From NCBI GenBank assembly GCA_013407085.1, contig JACCGJ010000676.1, forward strand, positions 20,458-84,457: a stretch of DNA of 64,000 bases. The letters are read 5' to 3'. The notes below the pieces were generated by a model, which searched no databases, had not been told where the DNA came from, and saw only the letters and a program-made list of their open reading frames with translations. The position numbers and the translations under genes are program-made. This document shows positions 11,550 to 24,002 of the stretch, piece after piece (within the stretch, counting starts at the first letter, position 1; the number at the start of each line of letters is the position of its first letter). This DNA is from Atriophallophorus winterbourni. Lineage: Eukaryota > Platyhelminthes > Trematoda > Plagiorchiida > Microphallidae.

Positions 11550-12370
11550 TTTGTTGTTTAGTATATCGATTCGCTGGTGCGGAAAATTACAGTCTGCTTG
11601 TCGGTTGATTCCTAATCCCCATGCACCCAATGAAGATAGCGGACCGTGGCTAGACGGCACCATATTAACTGGGGGCTGCCTAGCTTGAGGCGGGCGGTAG
11701 CCTTCCAATAAGACCTCAAAGTCTCTCCCACGGTCGAAAGCAGACCCAGGCGTTGAGTTCTTCGCCCGTCAAGCCATAGCTTTTAACCGGTATCTGCTGC
11801 TTTCCGTGTTATTATCCGTAGAAGCGGAATGGGATGTCCTCTCCATTGGTGCGTTGTGATGTACGCCAGGACAATTCAGTATGGAGAACTAGCCCACGCA
11901 GCAAGTGCTCCCTCTCCACGGCACCACTGGAACCAAAGGAACAGCTGGGCTGATACGTTTGGAGAACGATGCCGTCGCAGGAGCTGGCAGGACGAAGTTG
12001 AATAAACTTCATACTGCCTAATGGGACTCCGGCTCCGGATTTTTCCTCGAGGTTGACTCCTGAAGCCTTTTCCATGATTAAATTTAGCCTCAAGGCAGCG
12101 GAGGTTTCAGAGGGTTTTCCTCCATCTATGTTGACCATGTTCATGGACTTACGAGCTCCACCTGCCCGAATCATGCTGGTTTTTAGGCGCCAGTTAGCCG
12201 CCCCCGCTCTTTCTCCTGTCAGTAGAAGCAGTTCCGCCGGGTCACACAGGACCACGCGTGCAGACCAGGAGCTGGACTTGGTTGTTAGAGGCTATATGAG
12301 ACGCGTGCCATTGGAGCATTTTTGGAATTGGGAGCTTATACCCAAAACATCTCCGGCCGTGACAACCTTG
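11550..12370 (-). mobile_element. 5' region of the RTE-like LINE
   Basis: This sequence lies upstream of the EN domain and has a second, diverged copy at 30285-30830 in the same orientation (shared blocks include TGCTCCCTCTCCACGGCA and TCGAGGTTGACTCCTGAAGC). Duplication at the element's 5' edge supports its being the LINE leader. An open minus-strand frame at 11812-12255 has no recognisable domain and may or may not be coding. The region ends at about 12400 against gypsy-C. Confidence 0.55.
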
Positions 12371-12404
12371 GAATAGGCCTCAATAGATCGTTGCAGAACT
12401 TCCC

Positions 12405-13680
12405 TTAGATCGTCGGAAGTTTCTGAGGGTGCTCGATATTAGTTGAAGAATTGAGAGTGTATTTTCGGCCAGTGGACAGTTTGGACCAGCGCATGCCGCT
12501 TATAAATTTTAAGATATAATCAAATTCACGTATATTACGGAATGAATATTGATCCAAGGGTGCAGTATTAGCAAAAGTTATAGGTCTGTGATCGGTCCAG
12601 ACTTTGACATCACGGCCTTCAAGAAAATGTTGAAAAATGTCGTATCGCATAAAAGATAGGCGGTTACTCCGACCTACCGTACTGCATCAAGATTGAGCTG
12701 GTTGAAGACGACGAGAAAAGAAAGCGAGTGGCTTGATGATGTCGCTTACATCTCGTTGAAGGACTGCACCAGCTGCTACTTGTGATGAATCTGTAGCGCG
12801 TGACAGCTGAGTATTGCGTTTGATCGACAGGTAAGCCAGTGAAGTAGCTTTGTTTAAATCAGTTTATCGAATGATTTACTAGATTCTTAATTCATTCTTT
12901 ATTCACGTTTTTTCCCACATAAATGGTCAGTCAATGGATGTTATATCATAGCACACTGTTGAATAAAGGGTCTATATTAGGTTACCAAACCTAAAAAACG
13001 TCTCACTTGGCGGGGAGGTAGTGAATCCATAATCTTGGATAGTTCCTAATTTTTGAGGTAGGGGTTTTATACCGGAACTATCAATTTCGTGTCGAATTAA
13101 TTTCGAGAGATCTCACTCCAAACAGACATTATTAAGGCTTAAAAAATGTCTGAAAATTTGTATACAAGTCTGAAGTCATTTTCTTATCCTTTCACTTCAA
13201 TGCCATAGAGGGATAGACGTTGGAATACTTCACAAAGATTTTCGCATTATTTAGTTAGATTTGCACTAGCGATTAAAACATAATCACTAAAAATGTAGAC
13301 GAAAGAGAGATCGAGGAAAGCTAGGTACATGAATCTATGGAAAGTCAGAGCAGCATTGCGTAGACCAAATGACATTCTGAAAAATTCGAACATTGCAAAA
13401 TGGAGTGGTGATGGCAGTTTTGGGAATAACTTCGTCAGCTACAGAAATTAGATGGTATGCGAGCACTAAATCCAACTTCGAAAACAGATTTTCTGTGAAG
13501 AGACAGTATAAAGTCATTGATGCGTGGAATAGTATCTGTCTGGGATCGCGACACCGGACTCCAGGTCGTCCGGTTTGTTTTTTTAGACCTTATGAAGAGT
13601 TGTGACCCAAGGTGATTTGGATGGAAAGATTATTCCGGGATTAATCAACTGCTCAAATAATCGTTGGAAACATGCTATTT
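12405..13680 (-). pseudogene. gypsy-C, RT and RNase H fragment (CsRn1-like)
   Basis: A heavily decayed relative of 4540-5640 in the same orientation. RT blocks (FSKLDLVLAYHLISVADEVI, then PKTAITTPF) lie at 13390-13510. RNase H sequence (FLEGRDVKVWTDHRPITFAN) lies at 12560-12640. Between them are stops and indels. No gag, integrase or LTR is attached. It is bounded by the RTE-like LINE at about 12400 and by a Penelope fragment at about 13685. Confidence 0.75.
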
Positions 13681-13684
13681 GAAT

Positions 13685-14290
13685 AGTCCTGTTCTTTGTT
13701 TCATCTTTATTTGTTAATATTGACACTTTCGATTCATTTCGATTAACAATGGAATTATATTGATCTATCGATTCTCTGTATTGCTATGACTCACAGCTCA
13801 TTAATGTTCCGCTCTTTAACTTAGTAAATCATATTAATTCATTAAATGCCATTGTACATCATCAATATTCGCAAAATTCTCATTTTTTCTACGCAGGTTT
13901 CTCGTTGTATTGTGGTTGTCTCGACTTATTTGTGTTATCCTGCCTTTCTGACGTATGCTGAAGGCTAGCTACACTGCAAACAAACATATCCTGTTCAAGT
14001 TCTGGATCGGAATCATTATTAGCAGGAAAACACGACCCAGAATATATAGCAACGCTATGCTGCTTTACCCTGCGTCCTATCCACTCGACCTTGTCTAATT
14101 CTACTTAGTGAGCTGCACGTATTACATACTCCACCAAGGCTGGATCACAAATGAGGGTATCGGGCCTCCCCCTTGACTCAATTTCCTCGATTCTGGTGTG
14201 ATGTCCTTTGGAGGTCTCCCCTATGTAAACACTAGAACACCCCCGTTTACATTTGATTTTATAGATGCTAGTTGTTACGCTCGGTTAAGA
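13685..14290 (-). pseudogene. Penelope-like element, GIY-YIG domain and 3' end
   Basis: The minus strand reads TTSIYKIKCKRGCSSVYIGE, then TSKGHHTRIEE, then DPALVEYVIRAAH (14270-14110). This is the IYKIKC...YIGET signature of the GIY-YIG endonuclease that follows the RT in Penelope-like elements. A TAA interrupts it at about 14104, and the frame reopens as VELDKVEWIGRRVKQHS. The sequence to 13690 matches the isolated 3' end at 7833-8215. No RT is attached, so the copy is truncated. The GIY-YIG identification is firm. Confidence 0.8.
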
Positions 14291-14379
14291 TGTCTTATCC
14301 AAAAGATCCTTTAGGACTGGGCGGATAGTTATTCCTCACTTACACGTCATATGTATGAATGCCTAGGTGAAGTTTCTAC

Positions 14380-14800
14380 TGAGCACTTCTGATGGGCCTT
14401 TGGAAGTTATTCTCCATCTATTGATAAACACTTATATATACCCGGTTCGAGAATATGCTGCCTAAGGTTAAACACCGAGGCTAGAAAAGCATCATTTGCT
14501 TCTGTATCGTTTAGATCATCGCGCGACGATTTTCTAAATAAACCACACGTTGATCACCACAGATGACTGGATCTGAGTATTATTTCACATAGAAAGTTCT
14601 TAATACGGTTTTACTCCCAGGCTAACTTATCCCGACATCGAATTGCTAACAACATACAATGTCACTGTTTACGGTTGTAAATATCGTACGCCAGACGGAG
14701 CGCTGCAGATATTTCTATTCGTTGCGCGTGTTTTTGGAATTCCTAATTTTCAAAATTCATAAAGTCCTATAATTTAGCAATATTCAAGTCGAAACTTGAC
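14380..14800 (+). pseudogene. CR1-like LINE, C-terminal fragment
   Basis: The plus strand carries AACACTTATATATACCCGG near 14427, matching the LINE sequence at about 32623 (LINTYIHPVQDYA in the better copy). The end reads RCRYFYSLRVFLEF (about 14700-14740), which resembles the RRYFYSVRVC segment at the C-terminus of the intact LINE at 42449-44539. Everything between is scrambled by stops. Assignment is by order and motif only. Confidence 0.5.
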
Positions 14801-15880
14801 GTGATATTGCCTGACATTGCCTCACCTATCGACAATTCATTTCTCTAACTTACACAAGTAAACAGAGCTATACTATACTATATATTTTGTAACAAATATT
14901 CCGATCTTATGATTATTGTGAAGTTAAATACTTTTTCATTCGTAAATCTTAAATCTGAAAGCTTGATTTTGTTCCCAGCTTAAAAATGGATAAACACAGA
15001 TGCACAATAATAGCTCAAATGTAAGACAAATCTTAGTTAAACCATATAGTAAATGGATCAAAGTTAACTTCATATGATTAAAAAGAAATAAATCCATTCT
15101 ACGATACATAGCATCGCTTACTTCATGCGTGAAAGCCTTCAAGTACTCCATATCCAGATCCAAAAAGTAAGAAGAGCAGTCGTAAGTAATCGGAACTATA
15201 TCGAAGACAGCACTGGATTCCAGAAACGAGATAGTAATGCTCCATATTAAACCAATGTAGATATGCTGATTTGCAATGCACATACCCTGTGTGCGCGAGA
15301 ATTTGAATGAACAATCAATACCGAATATTCAAAGTGCTACTTTGGCTATCGTATGGTTTAGAACTTTCCATATAAATACAATGTTTCGATACGTAGCTTT
15401 TTAACTAGGTGAATGGATAACCACGCATTTAGTTTGCCTGACGAGGTAGCTGGTCGTTAAGCTTTTGTTTGATTATTGGTTTGTTGGTTCTGATTATTCC
15501 CACATTTTCAGAGGTAAACGTCCTTCGGAATGTTTATTGAGCTTGTGTGTCAAAGATTCACTGGAGGCGTCGTCTTTGAATTGAGACCGAATATATTAAC
15601 TGCTTTTCGCTACTGATAGTACGGATATATGTATTGGCATTGGTGGAATGTGTCGTTCAATGAAGCACGATAATAGCCATTGGTGCTGAGAAAACTCCCA
15701 GATAGTGAACAAGCAGTGTTCAGTCAATCCGGAATGAACACCAATGCAGCGAACACCGCGGACGTTCCGGCTTACTATTACGTACAGTGTTTTGTCCAAA
15801 AGGACGAGTTTACATCAAAATTGGTCCACAGTTGACGCCTCCTGTCGTTTTGCAAGAGAAGAGATGCATAGAAATCTACT
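14800..15880. other. no recognisable feature
   Basis: About 1.1 kb with open frames of at most 115 codons on the minus strand (14936-15283). None shows a known domain, a convincing signal peptide or a splice context. No repeat of this stretch was seen elsewhere in the window. Confidence 0.4.
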
Positions 15881-17150
15881 ATTCGTGTAACCCAGAAAAT
15901 CCATTGTTGCTGATGAAATTACTCAGAATATACTACAACACAGCTGTGCAGAATAATTTTGCGGACCTCTGACTGAGTTATTCTGCGATTGGTGTTATCG
16001 CAGTTTCACAACGAATGACTGGAAATCTAGTATAATCTATCCGATTTTCAAAGGCGCGGTACGTTCAGAACCAGTGAATTACAGCCCGTCATCTTGTTAC
16101 CGCCGTTTTCATGTTGCTCGAAAGAATCATAGCCCAAACTGAGCACATACCTGGAAGAAAATATACTATTTTGGTGCGTAACACGGATTTAGGAAGGTAT
16201 ATTTGTGCCTTACTACCCTTCTCCCTAGGTCTGATGATTGTAATCGAGCAAACAGTGTTGAGGATACCATTCGTCTGCGCAAACCACATTATTCTCTTGC
16301 AGAAGCTCGAATGTTATGGTATCGCTGACAGACTGTTAGCCTTTTTGTATGATTACCTGAATGATAGGCTTGTTGCAGTATCGATGAATGCTGCTTTGCC
16401 GACATCGGTACCGGTGACAAGTAGAGTGTCTCAAGGATTCGTCCTGGGACCAATTTTCTTCGCACTTTATACAAATGTTATAAAAGTGTGGTCAAAGAGC
16501 AATATGTCGAGAGAATACGAAATTCCCGAGAAAGATCTGGCCAACCTTCACGATGGATCCTTGAAAATCACTTATTGTTTAATTTGAAAAGGTGTGTTAA
16601 GTTCGACTTTCAAAAATAAGTAGTTTCGATATTCCCTTGATCTCCACAACTTCTCGTGAACTGCGGAAAAAGGTCTTGAGTTTGTGAATAAATAACATTC
16701 TAGGTATGTCAATATTTTGCAACACCGTCTACTAGAAAACGTCCCAGAAATTCTCACTTCTAAATAGAATTTTCGGAAAGTTTCTAAAACAGGCGAATCT
16801 CCGTATTCTAAACACATACGCGAGACCCACGGTGGAATATGCTGGTGGCAATGGCTTAAAAATGTTTTGCGACTTCGTTACAAAACTCAACACAACCGGA
16901 AAACTTAGAATGAGCGAGTCACAAGACTGAAATAAATCGATTATTCATGTCGTCGTCTCTGATGAGATTCGATTTTGGCTTACAATATTTTGAATACGTG
17001 AATCACGCTTTGCATTGCTTATTTTATTTACGGAGTCATATAAAACAATGGCTCACACAAAGAATCTGACTGTCCCTCACTCAAGAGTCAACTGTAGACA
17101 AAATTTCTTTGCTGTCCGAGTTTGTTTTACGTGAAACAATCCACCACCGT
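15880..17150 (+). pseudogene. CR1-like LINE reverse transcriptase remnant
   Basis: RT blocks occur in order: LTELFCDWCYRSF, then NDWKSSIIYPIFKGAVRSE and NYSP (about 15960-16090); then KLECYGIADRLLAFLYDYLN (16300-16365); then VTSRVSQGFVLGPIFFALYT (16415-16475), where the family has SGVPQGSVLGP. A late block (IFGKFLKQ, LRILNTYARPTVEYAGG) lies near 16765-16850. The FADD catalytic block is not recovered. Frames shift repeatedly. Confidence 0.7.
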
Positions 17151-17499
17151 GGTTCGTTGTACGAACCCTATGTAACAGCGGCTTTCAAGTATACCGTTTA
17201 AATCAGTTTCTGTTTCTCGGATATTTACCTAATTGTTGAACCGTTTAGTAAACAAACAAATCCCATTTTACTTGTCACATTTTGCGTACTTCTCACATTA
17301 ATCTGCGGGTTTCTATCAATCTGTGGGTTTTGCAGATAAATAAAATTAAATTGAATTATATCGGTGCAAGTTCGCCAGCCGAGTTCTCTTCAGAGCCGAT
17401 TCTAGTTGCTCGCGTGAATTGTTTTTGCAACAATGAAGCCCACCCGCTTCTTCGTAAATTCGCCGTACAATTCAACAGCAAAGTGGTTGAGTGAAATAT

Positions 17500-18400
17500 T
17501 AGATTCAATTAGTTAGCGAGGATGTCACTCAACTCCGATATGACCTTGAAGGATTGTACCAACTTGAGTGTACAAAAAATCATCAACGGTGTAGCAATTT
17601 GTCTAAATATGAACCACTTCTTATTTAATGGACAGCTATACAAGCAAAAAGATTGTTTAGCGATGGGCTCACCTATTTCCCCAGTGCTGGTAAATATGTA
17701 CAAGGAGCACTTCGAAGAGATAGCTCTGAGGAACGAAGCGTTAATACCAAAGATATGGTGGCGTTATGTCGACGATACATTCGTCAACATGAAGAGAAAT
17801 CAGACTAGAAGCATTTCATAGTTATCTCAATAATTTGAACCCGAAAATCCAGGTCACAAAAGAAATCGAGTCAACGGAAGGGACGCTTCCGTTCTTGGAC
17901 TGTCTCGCGCAAAAAGACAACGGCAAGATAAGTACAACGGTATATCGTAAGCCCATCGACACGGATGCCATTTTGAGATTCAGATTTGCGCACCATAAAA
18001 GGGTATCTCAGTCCATAGCAAAATCGCTATTCTACAAGGTTGACCGCCTCAGCAGTAATGATGCCGATAAGAGACGAGCTCATGAAGAAGTCAGTCGTCG
18101 ACTTGCAAATCATGGTTACCCCAAGAGCTTAATTGAGCGCCAATTGAACCGATTTAAACATCCGCAACCGAAAACGGAAAAAGTTTGGCGAGCTACGGTA
18201 TCTGTACCGTATGTCAAAAGCGCGTACGAAGGAATAAGTCGAACGTTGAATAGCGCGTGTATTAGAGTCACATATAAGGCAGGTAGAACTCTTCGCTCCG
18301 CATCTCAAAGATAAGACTCCTTCAGGTTGTGCGACAACTGCATCTTCAAAATCAAATGCAAGCGTTTCGGAATTTTTCACAGCTATAGACAAGATAACCA
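17500..18400 (+). pseudogene. Penelope-like element RT with start of GIY-YIG
   Basis: Open frame 17522-17821 carries QKDCLAMGSPISPVLVNMYK then IWWRYVDDTFVNM. The YVDD catalytic box is preceded by the AMGSPxSPVLxN block of Penelope-like RTs. The next frame (17835-18314) carries EGTLPFLDCLAQKDNG, STTVYRKPIDTD and LFYKVDRLSS, the usual downstream RT blocks. After a stop at 18312 a third segment reads NCIFKIKCKRFG, the opening of the GIY-YIG domain (compare IYKIKCKRG at 14250), and homology then ends. A TAG near 17819 splits the RT. Confidence 0.85.
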
Positions 18401-18429
18401 ATGTGTTTCAGTTACAACCTTTCAACCAA

Positions 18430-18960
18430 TGTAACACTGCTGGAAATCGTTGAAGTTTTGTTTGACAGAATTGTCCGTCAAGGGTTTCATGTTCCGATTT
18501 CAATCGACACATTGAAAAAGCTACTTCTAAAATGCATAATAAACATATAATTTCAATTCGACGCCAAGGTCATTTTGTCAAATTTATGGCGTAGGCTTGG
18601 TTTTGCCTCTAGTACTTTTATTGGCGAATATTTTTACGACCAAGCTTGAACAGGGACCAGTATAGTCGGTAATTGAGAGACTAGATATGTACGTACGATA
18701 TTCCTTATTTGCAATGAAGAATTGGGTATCGAAACCTTACTGAAACATATCAAAGATTTTCATGATAACATCTCTTTTACTCATGAACAAGAAAGCAGCA
18801 GATGCCTAGCGTTCCTTCGTTGCATACTTGATGCTTACCAAAAAGAAAGCCTATTTTTAAATTTTTCTGAAATTTCAAATTTTAATAGAACTTGTTGCAC
18901 GAGGTTTTGCTGTCTTTATGATGACATAACAAAAACCACGAAACGTTTATATTGATTATG
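18430..18960 (+). pseudogene. second Penelope-like RT fragment
   Basis: FNSTPRSFCQIYGVGLVLP, then LVLLLANIFTTKLEQG (about 18555-18655), matches the block FNGxFYRQxDGVAMGSPLGPxLANxF of Penelope-like RTs. It is followed in another frame by LLKHIKDFHDNISFTHEQES and LAFLRCILD (18728-18820), equivalent to the NSLHPNIKFTxExE...LPFLD block. It is a different and more decayed lineage than the copy just upstream. The catalytic YxDD between the blocks is not recoverable. Confidence 0.6.
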
Positions 18961-19970
18961 TAGTTGCATTCAGTCGATGTTGAACACAGTCGCATACACC
19001 GGGAACAATTTGTTGCGCTTTTTAAAACTAATTATTGCGATTCAACAGTAAAATTATCTCAGCATAAATATGCATTCCTTGCTTTGTCAGTTCCATTCAT
19101 TTGCTTTTACACATAGTGTAATTTAGACAGCTAAGGAACACTCACTCTTGCATATCTCAGTAATGGTTTCTATGATTTTATATCCGTTCGATATTCTCGT
19201 ACTAAATCGATCTGTCAGAAATTAGAGAAAAAAGAGCTGCGTCATCAACAACCTCCGTTTCACACAATGATCCCTTTGGCAATAGGGTTTGTATCAACAA
19301 GCGATTAATCTGATTGCAGACACACATACAAGTCATCGAAGGAAAGTTTTCCATGTATCGGCTAGAACAGATTTTCGATAACGTTTCGCTTTTGACGAAG
19401 CTTCTGTATCGAGACATGGATGAATTTGGATACATTAACCGTGAAAATGTTGAAGAAAGGCCGACTTCAACGACAGCGAACTTCAATTGTTTCTGAGCAA
19501 AGATTACACTACATTTGTCAAGTTTGGCTCCATCTTTCACACTCAGAATTGAAAATCCTTCGAAATATGATAACATATGTCTGTTATATCATGCAACGCA
19601 TAAATATAACTTCAATTCTATGTACTAAGAGTCTTTAAATACGTGGAAAGACGGTGATGCGATAAAATGCTAGCATGAGAAGCTTATCGGCTTTTTGTAG
19701 TGGTGTGGGAAGTTGATAATTTCGTCGTCGATCGGGTCAACATTGCGTTTCTCGTCTTAACGTATATTACGTTATTTATAATGGACACTCGGTGTAACAT
19801 TATCACGTCAACCCACACGCGTTCAGCATTCAGTTGTCAACAGAGTCCGAATTCACCCATGAATATAAACTTCTCAATCTTAATGACGCTCACCAACGAA
19901 TCCCACATTACACGAAACGAGTACACACTAAGTAGGAACAACAGAAGTAAGCCAAGTGTGATGTCATGTC
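18960..19970. other. no recognisable feature
   Basis: Short frames only. Some sequence after 18960 may belong to the Penelope fragment, but no motif supports it. The last part leads into the tandem repeat that hosts the hAT element. Confidence 0.35.
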
Positions 19971-20118
19971 ACGGAGGAACGAGCAGGGTCAGCGGTAGAT
20001 TTGTCTAATACAGTGGTTCTTAACCTGGGTTCGATCGAACCTAGGGGTTCGGCGAGTCCTTTTCTGGGGTTCGACGGTTTACCATGGATTTTACCCATAC
20101 ACAGAAAGCACGTTATTA

Positions 20119-21094
20119 CCGTAAATACCCGCGTATAGGACGCACTTTTTTCTTCATAAGTTGCCCTAAAAACCCAGGTGCGTCTTATCTATGGATACTT
20201 TTATTATAAAAATTTTGCATTTATCACAATATCAAAAATTTAGTTCTTCGTCTTATTGATAGGTTATTTCATCCAAAAATCTCCTACACCAGTTCATCGA
20301 CGCTTTAAAATCTGCAATGCTTTGCTCTTTCGCCAATCTTAGTGCCTGTAAACGAACGGTAGTGGTGCTGACCCCCAGACAGTCTCGACGAGTATCTTGA
20401 ATCTATTTAATAAGCGCCTTTTCCAGTTTAGGGTGGTGAGCCTTCGAGCCTCTGTCCGCCCTCTTCACCTTTCGCATTTCTTTAATGGTACTTTCGGCTT
20501 TTCTCCATTTTCTGATCACGCATTCAGTCGGACCAAATTGCCGCTCAGCTGCCCGGTTCCCGTGTTCTTTCGCGTACTTGATCACTTCCATTTTAAAGTT
20601 TGAAGTATAGCTCTGTCGTTTTGTCTTCGTCATGTTGAAGGGTAATAATGAACTGCATCTTTAAAAACACCGGTAATAGGTAGAATATTTATACTGCCGA
20701 TGTGTAACAGCATAAAAGTTTAATATCAACCAATCATGGAGTAGTATTTGACTCTCGTTGGAGCAGAAACTTTTCCTTAAAATGTCATCCAATCATTCGA
20801 CATGACGCCCAAGAATGAGAAGTGCACTTTCCACGATAGTCTACATAGGCTAGACAGACATATGCTGACTGACAGGATGAATGAGTCGGCACTCAGCACA
20901 CACGACGATCATAGCGATTGTATGGAGTTCACCGTGATTGACTTAACTTCACCGTTTCTATAAAAATTAATGGAAATTAAGAACTAAAATTAGGATGCGT
21001 CCTATACATAGGTACAGATTTTTTTCATCGCTTTTAGGGTCAAATATCCACTGCGTCCTATCCATGGTATCGTCCTATACGCGGGTATTTACGG
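20119..21094. mobile_element. pogo/Tigger-like DNA transposon nested in the hAT
   Basis: Inverted termini are identical for 24 bp (CCGTAAATACCCGCG then TATAGGACG) and are flanked by TA at 20117-20118 and 21095-21096, as expected for IS630-Tc1-mariner elements. Subterminal copies of TATAGGACGCA recur inside both ends. The only coding sequence is an N-terminal DNA-binding domain on the minus strand; the DDE catalytic region is absent. It inserted after the hAT, because it splits hAT sequence. Confidence 0.9.
20403..20633 (-). pseudogene. pogo-like transposase N-terminal HTH domain
   Basis: 76 codons from ATG: TKRQSYTSNFKMEVIKYAKE, then HGNRAAERQFGPTECVIRKW, the Psq/CENP-B-type helix-turn-helix that binds element ends in pogo/Tigger transposases. 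A TAG closes it at 20403. The same frame then continues open for about 50 codons (IQDTRRDCLG, LRLAKEQSIADFKAS, WCRRFLDEIT), which looks like the second HTH (CENP-B type), so the TAG probably replaces a Trp codon. No DDE domain follows. It is a broken, truncated transposase. Confidence 0.85.
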
Positions 21095-21720
21095 TAATTT
21101 ACGCGCCATGGGACTCGCCGATTTTTCACATGATTTGCACGTGACTTCGGGACAATTATGCGTGTCGAGTTTCGTCTCATCAGCTGGGCCGGCCGTGACC
21201 ATTGTTGCGTTCACCGGGTCCAGGCCCTTGGCAATGAGGTCAAGTTGATAAATGTCGCTGTCACAGTTTGATCGATCGATTTTATTGTCTGTATTTGGAT
21301 CTTGTGATGCGGTCAAACGTGTTAGTAGCCTGAAGTGAGTTGTTCGACTGAGTGGTGGGCGCTTGGTCGGCAGGTCGACGTGGTTGCTTCGGAACTGGTA
21401 ATTTCATCATTTTGCAAATAATCCACTATAGCTCGTTAACCACACAAGACAGAATACAGAAACAGTTATCAAAATGCGTAGCTCAACGCGATCTTTGCAA
21501 TGAAAGCAAAACCCTAGAATAGTTAACGATTGGAAACAGTTTGCGCGCGTGAGGAAACTGTGATATTAACGCCGACGTGACGTCACGCTCTGTTTCAATA
21601 TTATTGATTGCAGCTGATCACGCCACATCACTTGGCCTTGATAGCTGTGCTGACTGCTGCAAGCAGCTCGGATCAATCAGTAGTCGACTTGTGACTGTCC
21701 TGGTCGTACGTGATTTGTGA

Positions 21721-22289
<569 letters not shown>

Positions 22290-23119
22290 TTTGCGGTAAA
22301 TATTCATTTCGTGTTTGTTTATGTGCGAAATTCATGTTGCGTTGGTTTTTTTTTCAACACGGTGATTTTGAGTGCAAATGATGCATGAGACAATTTGTGC
22401 ACTTATAAAAATCTTTTGAATTGGACCAAAAAATCGCATTTTATTTTTCCAACTACGAAGGGTTCGATGAATGCATGTATGAAACTTGTAGGGTTCGGTA
22501 CCACCAAAAAGGTTAAGAACCACTGGTCTAATACAATGTGTGTTCACATCAATCTCGTACAAGTGAACATGGTCAAGGTCGGTGGAAGCTGTGGCTCACA
22601 TATGTAAAAGCGCGGAACTAATGGGGATGAGGTCGAACAATTTGGGAAAAGAATCTTATTAACTATTAGTTATAAGATAAATATTTGCTACCTTCGGTAG
22701 GGTCATATCAAAGGTGATGGGTGGAATCCTACTCGGAAATTAATTAGAATATGTGTTTGGGACAGATGGTGTATTCATAATTGAAAGAAAGTTGTATGCA
22801 ATCGGTTAAACAGTTTTTTGGTAATGTTTCAATACTGATGCAGAAACGTTGTCAGAACAAGGGTGAGTCAGGACAAGGAACATGATTAAGTAGTAGTCAA
22901 CCCCCAACACTGATTTGACCATACCGCAAAACAGCCTATAGTAACCTTCGGGGTATTATGTCACGTAAGCATGACCAGTATCAGTGGTCGGTTTGCACTT
23001 CAAGTGAACAGGGTAAAGGTCGGTTGACACTGTGGTCCACATGCGTAAATGTACATAACTAATGGGGTTATGGTTGAACATTTGTTGAAGGAAAAGATAA
23101 CCGTGAGCTGTTCACCTTC

Positions 23120-23410
23120 GCATGAGTGCTGAGCCCTAGATTGTGAAGATCTCTACATAATCCACATTATTGGCCACAAATAGATTCGTCCCGGCGATTT
23201 CGACCGCCTCTGAATGTAGGCGTTCGCAATACGGTTTATTACCGCGTCTTAAATGATCGACCTTGTCCAAATCGATGCTGTGACCAGTGTCTGATGAATA
23301 TTCTGTCAAGGCTGAATCAAGAAAACGGATTGATATTTCATCATATCTCGGAGATGCCTTTTGATACGCATTAAGCTTACTTCGATCACAAATTTGACGG
23401 GGTCTTCAAA
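23120..23410 (-). pseudogene. Penelope-like element, end of GIY-YIG region
   Basis: The minus strand reads RSKLNAYQKASPRYDEISIR, LDSALTEYSSDTGHSIDLDK and VDHLRRGNKPYCERLHSEAV, then EIAGTNLFVANNVDYVEIF. The pattern (ALTEHxxxTGHxIDxDxV, then a helix with ER-x-x-SEA) is the C-terminal half of GIY-YIG domains in Penelope-like elements, parallel to DPALVEYVIRAAH...VELDKV at about 14150. No RT is attached. The strand is opposite to the RT copies at 17.5-19 kb. Confidence 0.7.
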
Positions 23411-23586
23411 TCGTCCATGCAAAACATTAATTTCTCCACATAATTTGTCGTCATTTTTCAGTAAATTCAATCGCGATCTGCTTCAAAATTCATCATGTTA
23501 TCGTATTAACGAAGAATAATTTTTGACGCACACAGTTTAAAACAATTACGCGATAAATAGTTTACAGCGGAAATTCTGAAATAAAA

Positions 23587-23664
23587 ATGTTCGGCTACGG
23601 CATCCGGCAGAAACTGAATAATATTTTGAAGCCGGTTGGCAAGTCACCCTTCGCCGACGTCAAG
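23587..23664 (+). CDS. candidate first exon, 26 codons
   Basis: ATG at 23587 in an A-rich context opens MFGYGIRQKLNNILKP then VGKSPFADVK. It ends at AAG followed by GTATTT, a usable 5' splice site. The stretch is richer in G+C than its surroundings, which are AT-rich and stop-rich, so it stands out as an exon island. No signal peptide or known domain is seen and the protein was not recognised. A matching acceptor in phase 0 was not identified; if real, the next exon lies beyond the LTR and LINE debris that follows. Confidence 0.35.
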
Positions 23665-24002
23665 GTATTTCTAGAATGCACTTACCTTGTATTTTATCGT
23701 CTAATATTTGTTCCTTATGATTGAAGTATGCTGAAATTTTACACTCCGCTATTCGAAACGTTCACTGCGTAGCGGTGACGCTATATTTCAAGGAACCTGG
23801 ATTCATTCTCCAATTGACAAAGAGTTGGTTTATGTTGAAGGTTTCTGTTGCTTTCGAATTGACCAGACTTGTCCTTTAGGAAATCCTGGTGACGGAGTTA
23901 TAATTTATATTTGAAGCGACTGGTGTGTTGTATTTACTGGATTTCTATTTGGTACATGCAATTGTTAAATCTTTTGATCATGAATCCAACCGACTCGGAT
24001 TG

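Noticed and set aside
14936..15314. Minus-strand frames of 115 and 63 codons
   Set aside because: Hydrophobic composition is expected from AT-rich DNA; there is no domain, signal peptide or splice support.
21165..21195. Minus-strand CTGATGAGACGAAACTCG resembling a hammerhead without stem II
   Set aside because: Only three bases separate CTGATGA from GAAA, there is no matching stem I, and it lies within a hAT frame; most likely chance.
23289..23310. Plus-strand CTGATGA at about 23291
   Set aside because: No GAAA or stem II follows; it lies in the Penelope GIY-YIG coding remnant.
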